Origin: Labedella populi
GTDB lineage: Bacteria; Actinomycetota; Actinomycetes; Actinomycetales; Microbacteriaceae
Assembly: GCF_004078655.1 (NCBI RefSeq)
Contig: NZ_RZNC01000001.1
Coordinates: 930,001 to 994,000 of the forward strand
Reading direction: 5' to 3'
Length of the DNA stretch: 64,000 nt
Part shown: piece after piece, positions 53,927 to 63,189 of the stretch
Layout of the letters: each line of letters begins with the position of its first letter
Numbering within the stretch: position 1 is the first letter of the stretch
Notes under the pieces: generated by a model
What the model was told of the DNA's origin: nothing
Databases searched by the model: none
The model's input: only the letters and a program-made list of their open reading frames with translations
Translations under genes and position numbers: made by a program

Positions 53927-53965
53927 AAAAAAGGAAGGGCCGGTTCTTCCCGAACCGGCCCTTCC
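53927..53965 (-). terminator. Intrinsic terminator of the accD-accE transcript
   Basis: A perfect 14-bp stem (53933-53946 with 53952-53965) with a five-base loop; on the minus strand it is followed by six T residues. This is the most classical terminator in the window. Confidence 0.92.
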
Positions 53966-53972
53966 GAAGCCC

Positions 53973-54009
53973 CGGGTCAGAGCAACAACCCGAATATTGC
54001 TCTGACCCG
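53973..54009 (-). other. Second stem-loop upstream of the accDE terminator
   Basis: A perfect 13-bp stem (53973-53985 with 53997-54009) with an 11-base loop, seven bases before the intrinsic terminator on the minus strand. No T-run. It may protect the mRNA end or be part of a small RNA. Confidence 0.5.
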
Positions 54010-54161
54010 CCCCCAACACATCCGCCCCTACCCTAGTGAGGCGGATGATTGGCGGTGCAACTCTTGAGAGAGACACCTAGCAATAAGTATTCTGTTCGTT
54101 CGCGCCCCCGTCCGCTAGTCGGCATTTTGGGGGACAACGGGAGGAGAAGCCTCCGCTGCGT

Positions 54162-54452
54162 TCACGCCCAGGGGAAGCGCCACGCTCCCGGCGCCGGATG
54201 CAACGGCGTCCGGAGGTTCCGCTGGGACAGCGCCCACCGACTCCGGACGGGACCGTCGTCGGTCGTCGCTCGCGCGGCCTCTTCCTCGAGCTGGCGGGCG
54301 ATCACCACGGCCACGGCTGCGACCTCCTCGGGCGTCGCGCCTCCCGAGACCACACGAACGGCGGGGGATGGTGTCGCCGGCTCGGTCACGTCGGTCTGGT
54401 CGAGCTGGTCGGGCCGGGGTGCCGCGTGCCGTCCTGTCATCATCGTGCCCAT
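54162..54452 (-). CDS. accE: Acyl-CoA carboxylase epsilon subunit
   Basis: A 96-residue protein typical of actinobacteria. The N-terminal half is variable and polar; the conserved part VRVVSGGATPEEVAAVAVVIA followed near the end by WALSQRNLRTPLHPAPGAWR identifies the epsilon subunit that helps AccA and AccD associate. It starts at ATG 54452, overlapping the accD stop by one base (TGATG); internal ATGs at 54443 and 54440 are alternatives. It is the last gene before the strong terminator. Confidence 0.88.
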   Translation of the reverse strand: MGTMMTGRHAAPRPDQLDQTDVTEPATPSPAVRVVSGGATPEEVAAVAVVIARQLEEEAARATTDDGPVRSRWALSQRNLRTPLHPAPGAWRFPWA

Positions 54453-56053
54453 CAGAGGGGGATGTTGCCGTGCTTCTTCGGCGGCATGCTCGCTCGCTTG
54501 CCCTTGAGCGTGCGCAGCGCCTTGATGACCGCGACACGCGTCGTGGCGGGCTCGATGACGCCGTCGAGTTCGCCGCGCTCTGCGGCGAGGAACGGGCTTG
54601 CAACGTTGTAGGTGTACTCGTTCGCGAGTCGTGTGCGGACGGCGGCGACGTCTTCGCCAGCCTCCTCCGCGCGTCGGATCTCCCCACGGTACAGGATGTT
54701 GACCGCGCCCTGCCCGCCCATGACGGCGATCTCCGCGGTGGGCCAGGCGAAGTTGATGTCGGCGCCGAGTTGCTTCGAGCCCATCACGATGTAGGCGCCG
54801 CCGTAGGCCTTCCTGAGGATGACCGTGACGAGGGGCACGGTGGCCTCGGCGTAGGCGTAGAGCAGCTTGGCGCCACGGCGGATGACACCCGTCCACTCCT
54901 GATCGGTGCCGGGCAGGTAGCCCGGGACGTCGACGAGTGTGAGGATCGGGATGGAGAAGGCGTCGCAGAATCGCACGAAGCGGGAGGCCTTCTCGCCGGC
55001 CTCGATGTTGAGGGTCCCGGCCATCTGATTCGGCTGGTTCGCGATGATGCCGACCGTGCGGCCCTCCACACGGGCGAACCCGATCACGATGTTGGGGGCG
55101 AAGAGGGGCTGAACCTCGAGGAAGTCCCCGCCGTCGACGACGTGCTCGATGACGACGTGCACGTCGTACGGCTGGTTCGGGGAGTCGGGGATGAGGGTGT
55201 TGAGCTTCCGGTCCGCGTCCGTCGTCTCGAGCTCGACGTCGGCGGCGTATTCCGGCAGTTCCGCGAGGTTGTTGTCGGGGAGGAAACCGAGGAGGGTCCT
55301 CGCGTACTCGAGGGCGTCGTGCTCGTCCTGTGCGAGGTAATGCGCGACTCCCGAGCGGGTGTTGTGCGTGAGTGCCCCTCCGAGCTCCTCCATACCGACG
55401 TCCTCGCCCGTGACGGTCTTGATGACGTCGGGTCCCGTCACGAACATCTGGCTCGTCTTGTCGACCATGATCACGAAGTCGGTGAGGGCCGGCGAGTAGA
55501 CGGCGCCGCCGGCCGCCGGCCCCATGATGATCGAGATCTGCGGGATGACGCCGGACGCCGCGGTGTTCCGGCGGAAGATCTCGCCGTACTTGCCGAGCGC
55601 GACGACGCCCTCCTGGATGCGCGCTCCTCCGGAGTCGAGGATGCCGATGATCGGCACACCCGTGCGGAGCGCGAGGTCCATGACCTTGATGATCTTCTCC
55701 CCGGCGACCTCGCCGAGTGATCCGCCGAAGGTCGTGAAGTCCTGTGAGTAGACGGCGACCTGGCGGCCGTTGATGGTCCCCGTTCCGGTGACGACGGAGT
55801 CGCCGTACGGACGCGATTTGTCCATGCCGAAGGCGTGGGTCCGGTGGCGCACGAACTCGTCGATCTCGACGAAGCTGCCGTGGTCGAGGAGTTCCGCGAT
55901 CCTCTCGCGAGCGGTCATCTTGCCCTTGGCGTGCTGCTTCTTCTGAGCCGCGGCATCGGCGTCGGTGACGGCCTGCTGGTAACGGTTCTTCAGGTCGGCG
56001 ACTTTGCCGGCCGTCGTGAACATGTCGGGTTCGGTCGTACGCTCTTCGGTCAC
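54452..56053 (-). CDS. accD: Acyl-CoA carboxylase beta subunit (carboxyltransferase, propionyl-CoA type)
   Basis: A 533-residue carboxyltransferase that moves CO2 from carboxybiotin to acetyl- or propionyl-CoA. The N-terminal crotonase-like fold includes [20 protein letters not shown] and [20 protein letters not shown]; the C-terminal half has [25 protein letters not shown] and [15 protein letters not shown]. Start GTG 56053 has TAGAGT seven bases upstream on the minus strand, a leaderless pattern. Linked to accE, divergent from birA, its own biotin carrier subunit lies 6.5 kb away. Confidence 0.93.
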   Translation of the reverse strand: MTEERTTEPDMFTTAGKVADLKNRYQQAVTDADAAAQKKQHAKGKMTARERIAELLDHGSFVEIDEFVRHRTHAFGMDKSRPYGDSVVTGTGTINGRQVAVYSQDFTTFGGSLGEVAGEKIIKVMDLALRTGVPIIGILDSGGARIQEGVVALGKYGEIFRRNTAASGVIPQISIIMGPAAGGAVYSPALTDFVIMVDKTSQMFVTGPDVIKTVTGEDVGMEELGGALTHNTRSGVAHYLAQDEHDALEYARTLLGFLPDNNLAELPEYAADVELETTDADRKLNTLIPDSPNQPYDVHVVIEHVVDGGDFLEVQPLFAPNIVIGFARVEGRTVGIIANQPNQMAGTLNIEAGEKASRFVRFCDAFSIPILTLVDVPGYLPGTDQEWTGVIRRGAKLLYAYAEATVPLVTVILRKAYGGAYIVMGSKQLGADINFAWPTAEIAVMGGQGAVNILYRGEIRRAEEAGEDVAAVRTRLANEYTYNVASPFLAAERGELDGVIEPATTRVAVIKALRTLKGKRASMPPKKHGNIPL

Positions 56054-56060
56054 GGATGTC

Positions 56061-56066
56061 ACTCTA
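56061..56066 (-). promoter_or_regulatory. -10 box of accD (leaderless)
   Basis: TAGAGT on the minus strand, seven bases before GTG 56053. It faces the birA promoter across a 157-base divergent gap. Confidence 0.55.
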
Positions 56067-56198
56067 TCCCGGGCCCGGGTGACGGCACCGTGCACGACTT
56101 TCGACAAGAGACCGTCGGGATCTTGGAGGGATGTCCACAACGGCGCGTCCACGGCGCGGCGTCGTCGGCGCCGGCGCGTTCTCCACGTCGGCGCGGGT

Positions 56199-56204
56199 TA
56201 GCCT
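56199..56204 (+). promoter_or_regulatory. -10 box of birA (leaderless)
   Basis: TAGCCT, six bases before ATG 56211, in the divergent accD-birA gap. Confidence 0.55.
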
Positions 56205-56210
56205 GTCGAC

Positions 56211-57005
56211 ATGCCCGTCGACGCGCCCGACCTCCCCCTCAGTTCCGTCCTCGTCCCTCGGCTCGAGTGGCTCTCGTCGATCGGTTCGACGAACGGGGAG
56301 CTCGTCGCTCGAGCCGCTGCACAGGGGTGGCCGGACCTCTCGGTCGTGGCGACCGACGACCAGACGGCGGGCCGTGGGCGACTCGGGCGCAGCTGGGTCG
56401 CTCCGGCCGGATCGGCGCTCGCCGTCTCGATCCTGCTCCGTCCGCGGCTCCCGATCCCCCGATTGGGCTGGCTTCCGCTCATCGCGGGACTCGCGGTCGC
56501 GCGCGCCGCCGACAGGTTCGTCTCGGCCGATCGTGTGAGCGTGAAGTGGCCGAACGACGTGCTCGTCGGGGGACGCAAGCTCAGTGGCGTCCTCTCCGAG
56601 CTCACGACCGACGGTGCCGTCGTCGTCGGAGCCGGTGTCAACACGGCGGCGACCGCTGAGGACCTCCCCGTGCCGACGGCGACGTCCCTCGCGATCGAGG
56701 GTGCGACCCTGACGGGTCCCGATCCGGTGCTGTCCGCCTACCTCGAGGAACTGCTTCCCCTCTATCGGTCCTTCGTCGCGGCGGGAGGTGACGCCACGAC
56801 GAGCGGTGTCCGCGCCGCCGTCAGTGAGCGATGCGCGACGATCGGCTCGCGGATCCGGCTCGAGCTCCCCGGCGACATCGTCGTGCACGGGACGGCTCTC
56901 GGCATCGACACGGACGGGCGCCTCGTCGTGCAACCGGCGGACGGATCCGGTCTCCTCCCGGTCGCCGCCGGCGACGTGACGCACGTGCGTCCGGACGCCG
57001 ACTGA
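56211..57005 (+). CDS. birA: Biotin-[acyl-CoA carboxylase] ligase
   Basis: A 264-residue ligase that attaches biotin to the carrier lysine of the carboxylase alpha subunit. Active-site sequences GRGRLGRSWVAPAGSALAVSIL and SVKWPNDVLVGGRKLSG are intact. It lacks the N-terminal DNA-binding domain of E. coli BirA, so it should be a ligase only. ATG 56211 follows TAGCCT by six bases. Divergent from accD, giving an obvious functional pairing. Confidence 0.93.
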   Translation: MPVDAPDLPLSSVLVPRLEWLSSIGSTNGELVARAAAQGWPDLSVVATDDQTAGRGRLGRSWVAPAGSALAVSILLRPRLPIPRLGWLPLIAGLAVARAADRFVSADRVSVKWPNDVLVGGRKLSGVLSELTTDGAVVVGAGVNTAATAEDLPVPTATSLAIEGATLTGPDPVLSAYLEELLPLYRSFVAAGGDATTSGVRAAVSERCATIGSRIRLELPGDIVVHGTALGIDTDGRLVVQPADGSGLLPVAAGDVTHVRPDAD

Positions 57006-57054
57006 CGACGCGGCCTCCACGGGTCGCCCCGGCGCATACTGCACAATGGGTTCC

Positions 57055-57612
57055 ATGACCTTCGAGCCCCCTGCTCAGGCCGGTGCCGCCGTGCGCGCCG
57101 CCGGAGCGACAGAGCAGGTCGTCGCGCGCATGCACCGCAACGCCCGCGTCCTCTTTCTTCCGGCTCTCCTCTTCATCGCGCTCGCCGGGGGCGCCGTCTA
57201 TCTCCTCGGCATCGCCGAGGAGACCTGGCAGCTCGCCGCCGGACTCGTCGCGGCGGGTCTCCTCTTCCTCTTCGGTGTGCTCGTACCCTTCCTGTTCTGG
57301 CTCACCCGCAGCTACACCGTGACCACCAAACGGATCATCGTTCGGCACGGTCTCTTCACCCGCACGCGGCGGGAGGTCCTGCACTCGCGCGGCTACGCGA
57401 TCACCCTGAAGCGCGGTCCCCTCCAGTCGATGCTCGGTTCGGGCACGATCGTCGTCGACGCCGGGAGCGACCATCCCCTCGTCTTGTCAGACGCGCCGGG
57501 GGCCGTCCTCGTCCAGTCGACGCTGCACGAGCTCGTCGAGCGAGCGCAAGCCAGTGGTGGCACGGGCTACGGGACGGGGCCGCAGGGCGCGGAGGGGGCT
57601 ACTCGCTTCTGA
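57055..57612 (+). CDS. PH-domain membrane protein (YdbS-like)
   Basis: A 185-residue protein with two transmembrane helices near residues 33-85 (ARVLFLPALLFIALAGGAVYL; LVAAGLLFLFGVLVPFLFWL) followed by a bacterial PH-like domain with SYTVTTKRIIVRHGLFTRTRREV. Function of such proteins is unknown; some relate to envelope integrity. Two ATG codons, 57046 and 57055, are in frame and neither has a good ribosome-binding site; 57055 was taken. It lies between birA and purK. A glycine-rich tail GGTGYGTGPQG ends the protein. Confidence 0.75.
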   Translation: MTFEPPAQAGAAVRAAGATEQVVARMHRNARVLFLPALLFIALAGGAVYLLGIAEETWQLAAGLVAAGLLFLFGVLVPFLFWLTRSYTVTTKRIIVRHGLFTRTRREVLHSRGYAITLKRGPLQSMLGSGTIVVDAGSDHPLVLSDAPGAVLVQSTLHELVERAQASGGTGYGTGPQGAEGATRF

Positions 57613-57739
57613 TCCGCTCCCGGCGTCGTCCGCTCCCCGCGCGTGTCGTCATGGGGGAGGATGGGGGGACGCACGGAGAGGTCGTGCCGCGCCCGGGTGG
57701 CGCGGACGCGCGGCCTCTCGAGGAGAACGGAGTGACGAC

Positions 57740-58879
57740 ATGCCTCGAGTCGGAGTGATCGGTGGAGGGCAGCTCGCCCGCATGATGGTTCCGGAAGCCC
57801 TCGAACTCGGGATCGACATCCGTGTCCTCGCCGAGTCCGACGATGCACCGGCGTCGATCGCCGCGACCGCGGTCGGCGACTACCGCGACGAGGCCGTGGT
57901 CCTCGCGTTCGCCGCGGATGTCGACGTCGTGACCTTCGATCACGAGCACGTCCCGCAGCACGTGCTGCGCGCGCTCGAGGACGCAGGCGTCGAGGTGCGC
58001 CCGGGTCCCGACGCGCTCCTCTACGCGCAGGACAAGATCCTGATGCGCCGTCGCCTCCAGGAACTCGGTCTCCCGGTCCCGGAATGGACCACCGCGTCGT
58101 CCGCCGAGGACCTCGAGCGCTTCCTCGCCGAGCACGGTGGCGCGGCCGTGGTGAAGACCCCGCGGGGTGGGTACGACGGCAAGGGGGTCCGGGTCGTCCG
58201 GGCGGCCGCGGATGTCGCCGATTGGTTCGCGACTCTCGACGAGGACGGCAACGGGGGAGAACTGCTCGTCGAGGAGCTCGTGAGCTTCCGGAGGGAGCTC
58301 GCACAGCTCGTGGCGCGCCGTCCGTCCGGCGAGATCGAGGCGTGGCCGGTCGTCGAGACGGTCCAGCGCGACGGCGTGTGCGCCGAGGTCCTGGCTCCCG
58401 CTCCCGCCTCGGCCGGTCGCGTCGCCGAGGTCGCCGCGCAGATCGCGTACGACGTCGCCGAGGGTCTCGGGGTGACGGGTGTGCTCGCGGTCGAGCTCTT
58501 CGAGACCGACGATGACAGGCTGCTCGTGAACGAGCTCGCGATGCGGCCGCACAACTCGGGCCACTGGACTCAGAACGGCTCGACCACGAGCCAGTTCGAG
58601 CAGCACGTGCGCGCCGTGCTCGACCTTCCGCTCGGCGCCGCGGGGACGACGGCGCCCTGGAGCGTGATGGTCAACGTGCTCGGCGGTCCCACCGACGGTT
58701 CGGCGCTCGTCGATCACTACCCCGCGATGCTCGCGCAGCACCCGACGGCGAAGATGCACGCCTACGGAAAGGCTCCCCGCCCCGGTCGGAAGCTCGGCCA
58801 CGTCAACGTCGCCGGGGACGACCTCGATCAGGCCGTGTACGAGGCACGAGCGGCGGCGGCCTTCTTCACGACCCTCTGA
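57740..58879 (+). CDS. purK: N5-carboxyaminoimidazole ribonucleotide synthase
   Basis: A 379-residue ATP-grasp enzyme that carboxylates aminoimidazole ribonucleotide with bicarbonate. The N-terminus MPRVGVIGGGQLARMMVPEA is diagnostic; TPRGGYDGKGVRVV and NELAMRPHNSGHWTQNGSTTSQFEQH complete the ATP and metal sites. ATG 57740 has GGAG seven bases upstream. The product goes to PurE, encoded 154 bases downstream. Confidence 0.95.
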   Translation: MPRVGVIGGGQLARMMVPEALELGIDIRVLAESDDAPASIAATAVGDYRDEAVVLAFAADVDVVTFDHEHVPQHVLRALEDAGVEVRPGPDALLYAQDKILMRRRLQELGLPVPEWTTASSAEDLERFLAEHGGAAVVKTPRGGYDGKGVRVVRAAADVADWFATLDEDGNGGELLVEELVSFRRELAQLVARRPSGEIEAWPVVETVQRDGVCAEVLAPAPASAGRVAEVAAQIAYDVAEGLGVTGVLAVELFETDDDRLLVNELAMRPHNSGHWTQNGSTTSQFEQHVRAVLDLPLGAAGTTAPWSVMVNVLGGPTDGSALVDHYPAMLAQHPTAKMHAYGKAPRPGRKLGHVNVAGDDLDQAVYEARAAAAFFTTL

Positions 58880-58895
58880 GTCGAACCTCCCATCC

Positions 58896-58955
58896 CCGAC
58901 GTGCGGCCTCTCGTCGCCGATTCCTGGATCGCGGGGACGAGAGCCCGCACGTCGG
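58896..58955 (+). terminator. Long imperfect hairpin after purK
   Basis: Two arms (58896-58915 and 58936-58955) pair over 19 positions with one C-C mismatch and a 20-base loop. It begins 17 bases after the purK stop. It may terminate purK; no T-run follows, so an operator or attenuation role is also possible. Confidence 0.45.
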
Positions 58956-58990
58956 AAAGTCGATGGCCTCTGAGGACGGGACGACGGGCG

Positions 58991-59012
58991 CGCCTGGACG
59001 TTCGTCCAGGCG
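58991..59012. promoter_or_regulatory. Perfect palindrome upstream of purE
   Basis: CGCCTGGAC and GTCCAGGCG flank a GTTC centre (22 bases). It ends eight bases before the -10 hexamer TAACAT and covers the -35 region, a position expected for an operator. Confidence 0.5.
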
Positions 59013-59020
59013 ACTCGACC

Positions 59021-59026
59021 TAACAT
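59021..59026 (+). promoter_or_regulatory. -10 box of purE (leaderless)
   Basis: TAACAT, seven bases before ATG 59034, just downstream of the palindrome. Confidence 0.55.
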
Positions 59027-59033
59027 GTGCGTT

Positions 59034-59543
59034 ATGCCACACCACGATTCCGTGCGCCCGATCGTCGGCGTCGTCATGGGAAGCGACTCGGACTGGTCCG
59101 TCATGAGTGACGCGTCCGCGGCGCTCAGCGAGTTCGGCATCGACCACGAGGTCGAGGTCGTGAGCGCGCACCGCACTCCCGCGCGCATGATCTCCTACGG
59201 CCGGGGGGCGGCCGACCGGGGACTCCGCGTGATCATCGCGGGTGCCGGTGGCGCGGCCCACCTCCCCGGGATGCTCGCTTCGGTCACATCGCTCCCCGTC
59301 ATCGGCGTCCCCGTCCCCCTCGCGCGGCTCGACGGTCTCGACTCGCTGCTGTCGATCGTGCAGATGCCCGCCGGGATCCCCGTCGCGACCGTCTCGATCG
59401 GCGGGGCGAAGAACGCCGGGCTGTTGGCGGCTCGCATCCTCTCGACCTCGGACGACGCGGTGCGCGAGAAGCTCGACGCCTACGCGCTGGCCCTCGAGGG
59501 CCAGGTGGCCGAGAAGAACGAGCGCCTCAAAGGGAGTCTGTGA
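59034..59543 (+). CDS. purE: N5-carboxyaminoimidazole ribonucleotide mutase
   Basis: A 169-residue mutase rearranging N5-CAIR to CAIR in purine synthesis. Visible motifs are [30 protein letters not shown] and the glycine-rich [17 protein letters not shown] 59034 fits the leaderless pattern; an ATG at 59025 in frame overlaps the -10 box and is less likely. Its stop overlaps the next start (GTGA). Confidence 0.94.
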   Translation: MPHHDSVRPIVGVVMGSDSDWSVMSDASAALSEFGIDHEVEVVSAHRTPARMISYGRGAADRGLRVIIAGAGGAAHLPGMLASVTSLPVIGVPVPLARLDGLDSLLSIVQMPAGIPVATVSIGGAKNAGLLAARILSTSDDAVREKLDAYALALEGQVAEKNERLKGSL

Positions 59544-60898
59544 GCGGCATCGCCGCGAGTCCCCTCCGGTACCCGGACTCGCGTTCCGCTCGGGTCATGA
59601 CGCATCGCGCGTGGTGGCTCGTCCTCGTCAACTTCCTCATCCCGGGCTCCGCCCAGGTGCTCGCGGGAAGTCGACGGCTCGGTCGCCTCGGCCTCGGCGC
59701 CACGCTCACGCTGTGGGCGCTGCTCGCCGTGGGCGTCGCGTTCTTCCTCTTCTTGCGCTCCGCTCTCATCACGATCGTCACGTTCGAACCCGTGCTGTGG
59801 CTCGTGCAAGGGCTCATGGTCGCCTACGCCGTGCTGTGGCTCGTGCTGACCCTGGACACGTTGCGCCTCGCCCGGCTCGTCAAAGCCGCGCCGGGCGCTC
59901 GCGTCTGGATCGCGGCCGCCACGGTCGTCCTGCTGGCCGTCTCGGCGGGTGGAGCCACCGTTGGGGCCTACTACGCGGGAGTGACGCGGGGGACCCTCTC
60001 GTCGATCTTCGGGGGCGGGGCGATGGAGGCCCCGGTCGACGGCCGGTACAACATCCTGCTTCTCGGCGGTGACGCCGGACCCGACCGCGACGGACTCCGT
60101 CCGGACACCATCCGCGTCATGAGCATCGACGCCGAATCCGGGGCCGCGACGACGATCGGGCTCCCGCGCGACATGCGTGACACGCCCTTCTCCGCCGACT
60201 CGCCGCTCGCCGGCCTCTACCCCGATGGCTTCCAGAACTGCGACGTCAGCGCCTGCAAGCTCAACGCCGTCTACACCGAGGCCGAGCTCCGTCACGGCGA
60301 TCTCTACCCCGACGCCGCGGCGTCGGGGAGTTCCGCGGGTATCGAGGCGATGAAGGAAGCGGCTGAGGGTGTCACGGGCCTCACGATCCAGTACTACGTC
60401 CTCATCGATATGCAGGGCTTCGCCGACCTCGTCGACGCGCTCGGCGGTGTGGAGGTCACGGTGAACGACCGGCTCCCCATCGGCGGCGACGAACAGCTGA
60501 ACAACGTGGACGGGTGGATCGAACCGGGCACCCAGGTGCTGGACGGCTACCACGCCCAGTGGTACGCGCGCTCGCGGCACTCCACGAGTGACTGGGACCG
60601 GATGGAGCGCCAGAACACGCTCATCGAGGCCATCCTCACGCAGTTCACCCCGGGCAACGTCCTCACGAAGTTCGAGGCGATCGCTCAAGCGGGGTCGAAG
60701 ATCGTGAAGACCGACATCCCGCAGGGGATGCTGTCCTACTTCGTGGACCTCGCGACGAAGACGCGTGAGCAGCCGATCCAGTCGATCGAGCTCACGCCGC
60801 CCACCGTCGATCCGGACGATCCGGACTTCGCCGCCATCCACGAACTCATCGGGACGACGCTCTCGCCGCCCGACGACTCGACGTCCGGCGAGGGCTGA
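59540..60898 (+). CDS. LytR-CpsA-Psr (LCP) family cell-wall glycopolymer ligase
   Basis: A 452-residue membrane protein. Three to four helices in residues 25-145 precede an extracytoplasmic LCP domain from about residue 165: [37 protein letters not shown] with the lipid-pyrophosphate-binding arginine, and [26 protein letters not shown] enzymes join teichoic acids or polysaccharides to peptidoglycan. The start is GTG 59540, coupled to purE. The dTDP-rhamnose locus that follows on the other strand fits a cell-wall polymer role. Confidence 0.9.
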   Translation: MSGIAASPLRYPDSRSARVMTHRAWWLVLVNFLIPGSAQVLAGSRRLGRLGLGATLTLWALLAVGVAFFLFLRSALITIVTFEPVLWLVQGLMVAYAVLWLVLTLDTLRLARLVKAAPGARVWIAAATVVLLAVSAGGATVGAYYAGVTRGTLSSIFGGGAMEAPVDGRYNILLLGGDAGPDRDGLRPDTIRVMSIDAESGAATTIGLPRDMRDTPFSADSPLAGLYPDGFQNCDVSACKLNAVYTEAELRHGDLYPDAAASGSSAGIEAMKEAAEGVTGLTIQYYVLIDMQGFADLVDALGGVEVTVNDRLPIGGDEQLNNVDGWIEPGTQVLDGYHAQWYARSRHSTSDWDRMERQNTLIEAILTQFTPGNVLTKFEAIAQAGSKIVKTDIPQGMLSYFVDLATKTREQPIQSIELTPPTVDPDDPDFAAIHELIGTTLSPPDDSTSGEG

Positions 60899-60934
60899 CC
60901 GCACGCCGGACGACGCCGGTCGCCTCTGACGAAA

Positions 60935-60976
60935 GGATCGCGGTCGCCCCCGATCACTCGAGGACAACCGCGATCC
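60935..60976. terminator. Hairpin between LCP gene and rfbB
   Basis: GGATCGCGGT (60935-60944) pairs perfectly with ACCGCGATCC (60967-60976) around a 22-base loop. It separates two convergent genes and probably terminates one or both. Confidence 0.5.
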
Positions 60977-61001
60977 GTGGTCGTGCGGTGTGGAACGGGG
61001 G

Positions 61002-62012
<1,011 letters not shown>

Positions 62013-62052
62013 ACGGGAGGGTCGAGGGGAGGACCTGTCGCCTCCCGTGGGC

Positions 62053-63189
62053 TCAGAGGTCGGCGTGCAGCTGCCAGACACGTTCGGCCGAGTCGCGCCA
62101 GCTGAACGCGCGCTCGCGGTCCTGGGCGAGGATGCCGAGTCGGCGCAACTGCTCGCCGTCTGCGAGGGTGTCGGAGAGTGCGGCCGCGAGGCGCTCCGGG
62201 TAGCCCTTGCCGGTGAGCTCGACGGCGACCCCCGCGTTCGCCGACACCTCCACGAGAGCGGCATCATCGGAGTGTACGACGGGCGTCCCGAACCGGAACG
62301 CCTCGACGATCGGGAGCCCGAAGCCCTCGTGCCGCCCGGGATGGACGAACACGGTGGCGCGATCGAGGAGGACGGCGAGGTCGGCGTCATCGACGACGCC
62401 GAGGGCACGGACACGGTCGTCCGGGAGGCCGGCCTCGTCGGCGACGGAGGCGACCGTGAGCTCTCCCCACGAGTCGGGGCCGAGGATCAGGAGAGGCAGG
62501 TCCGGCGCCCCGGGCAGGCCGAGGGCGGTGATCAGATCCGTGAGCCCGCGGCGGGGGTCGAGGCTTCCAATCGTCAGCAGGAAGGAGGAGGGCAGCCCCA
62601 GCCGCTCGGCGCGCTCGTCGGCGTCGTCGGGGACGACGAGGTCCTCGCTCGCGGCACCGCCGATGACCCGGACCCGGTCGCCGAGGTCCACGATGTCGGC
62701 GAGGCGCGCCGCGACCGCGTGCGAGGGGACGACGACGGCGTCGGCGTGCTTGCGAGCCCGCTTGAGCATCACCTTGTTCCAGGCGACGGTCGCGGGTGTG
62801 AGCGACTTCGGGTGGGTCCACGCGAGGGTGTCGTGCACCGTGACGACGATCTGCGTGCCGTCGGTCGCGGTGTCGTGCTTCACGAGGGGCGCGAGGAGGC
62901 CAGGGGCGTGGATCATGCCGGTGGCGAGCGTCGGGGCGATGCCGAGCTGCCAGGCTGTGGCGAGCTCTCGGCGCGGCAGGGTCGTGCGGTGGAGGTCCCC
63001 GAGCCCCGGCAGCCGATCGGTGAGCACGTCGATCTTGTCCTGCGGGAGTGCCGACACGATGCCCTCGACGCTGCAGCCCCGCGGAGCGGTCGCGATGAGC
63101 GCGCGAGTGAGTTCGTGCGTATACCGTCCGACGCCCGTCGGAGCGGGGGTCGCCATCTGGTCGACGACGACACGGAGGACGGTCGTCAC
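62053..63189 (-). CDS. Glycosyltransferase, GT4 family
   Basis: A 378-residue GT-B fold transferase. The N-terminal part has PTGVGRYTHELTRALI; the C-terminal nucleotide-sugar domain has LTIGSLDPRRGLTDLI, then FVHPGRHEGFGLPIVEAFRFGTPVVHSD with the family E-x7-E motif. It overlaps the rfbD-like gene by four bases, so the two are coupled. The sugar donor is likely an NDP-sugar, perhaps dTDP-rhamnose or GDP-mannose. It starts at ATG 63189. Confidence 0.88.
   Translation of the reverse strand: MTTVLRVVVDQMATPAPTGVGRYTHELTRALIATAPRGCSVEGIVSALPQDKIDVLTDRLPGLGDLHRTTLPRRELATAWQLGIAPTLATGMIHAPGLLAPLVKHDTATDGTQIVVTVHDTLAWTHPKSLTPATVAWNKVMLKRARKHADAVVVPSHAVAARLADIVDLGDRVRVIGGAASEDLVVPDDADERAERLGLPSSFLLTIGSLDPRRGLTDLITALGLPGAPDLPLLILGPDSWGELTVASVADEAGLPDDRVRALGVVDDADLAVLLDRATVFVHPGRHEGFGLPIVEAFRFGTPVVHSDDAALVEVSANAGVAVELTGKGYPERLAAALSDTLADGEQLRRLGILAQDRERAFSWRDSAERVWQLHADL

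Larger units (their letters stand above)
53767..54161. other. Non-coding gap between SDR and accE
   Basis: No supported gene. It holds the SDR promoter region, one strong minus-strand terminator, a second hairpin and an AT-rich patch (about 54060-54105) with no recognised motif. A transcript from the AT-rich patch to the terminator would be about 150 bases and could be a small RNA. Confidence 0.6.

Noticed and set aside
54115-54687. Alternative minus-strand frame overlapping accE
   Set aside because: Serine- and arginine-rich low-complexity sequence; the overlapping frame carries the conserved epsilon-subunit motif.
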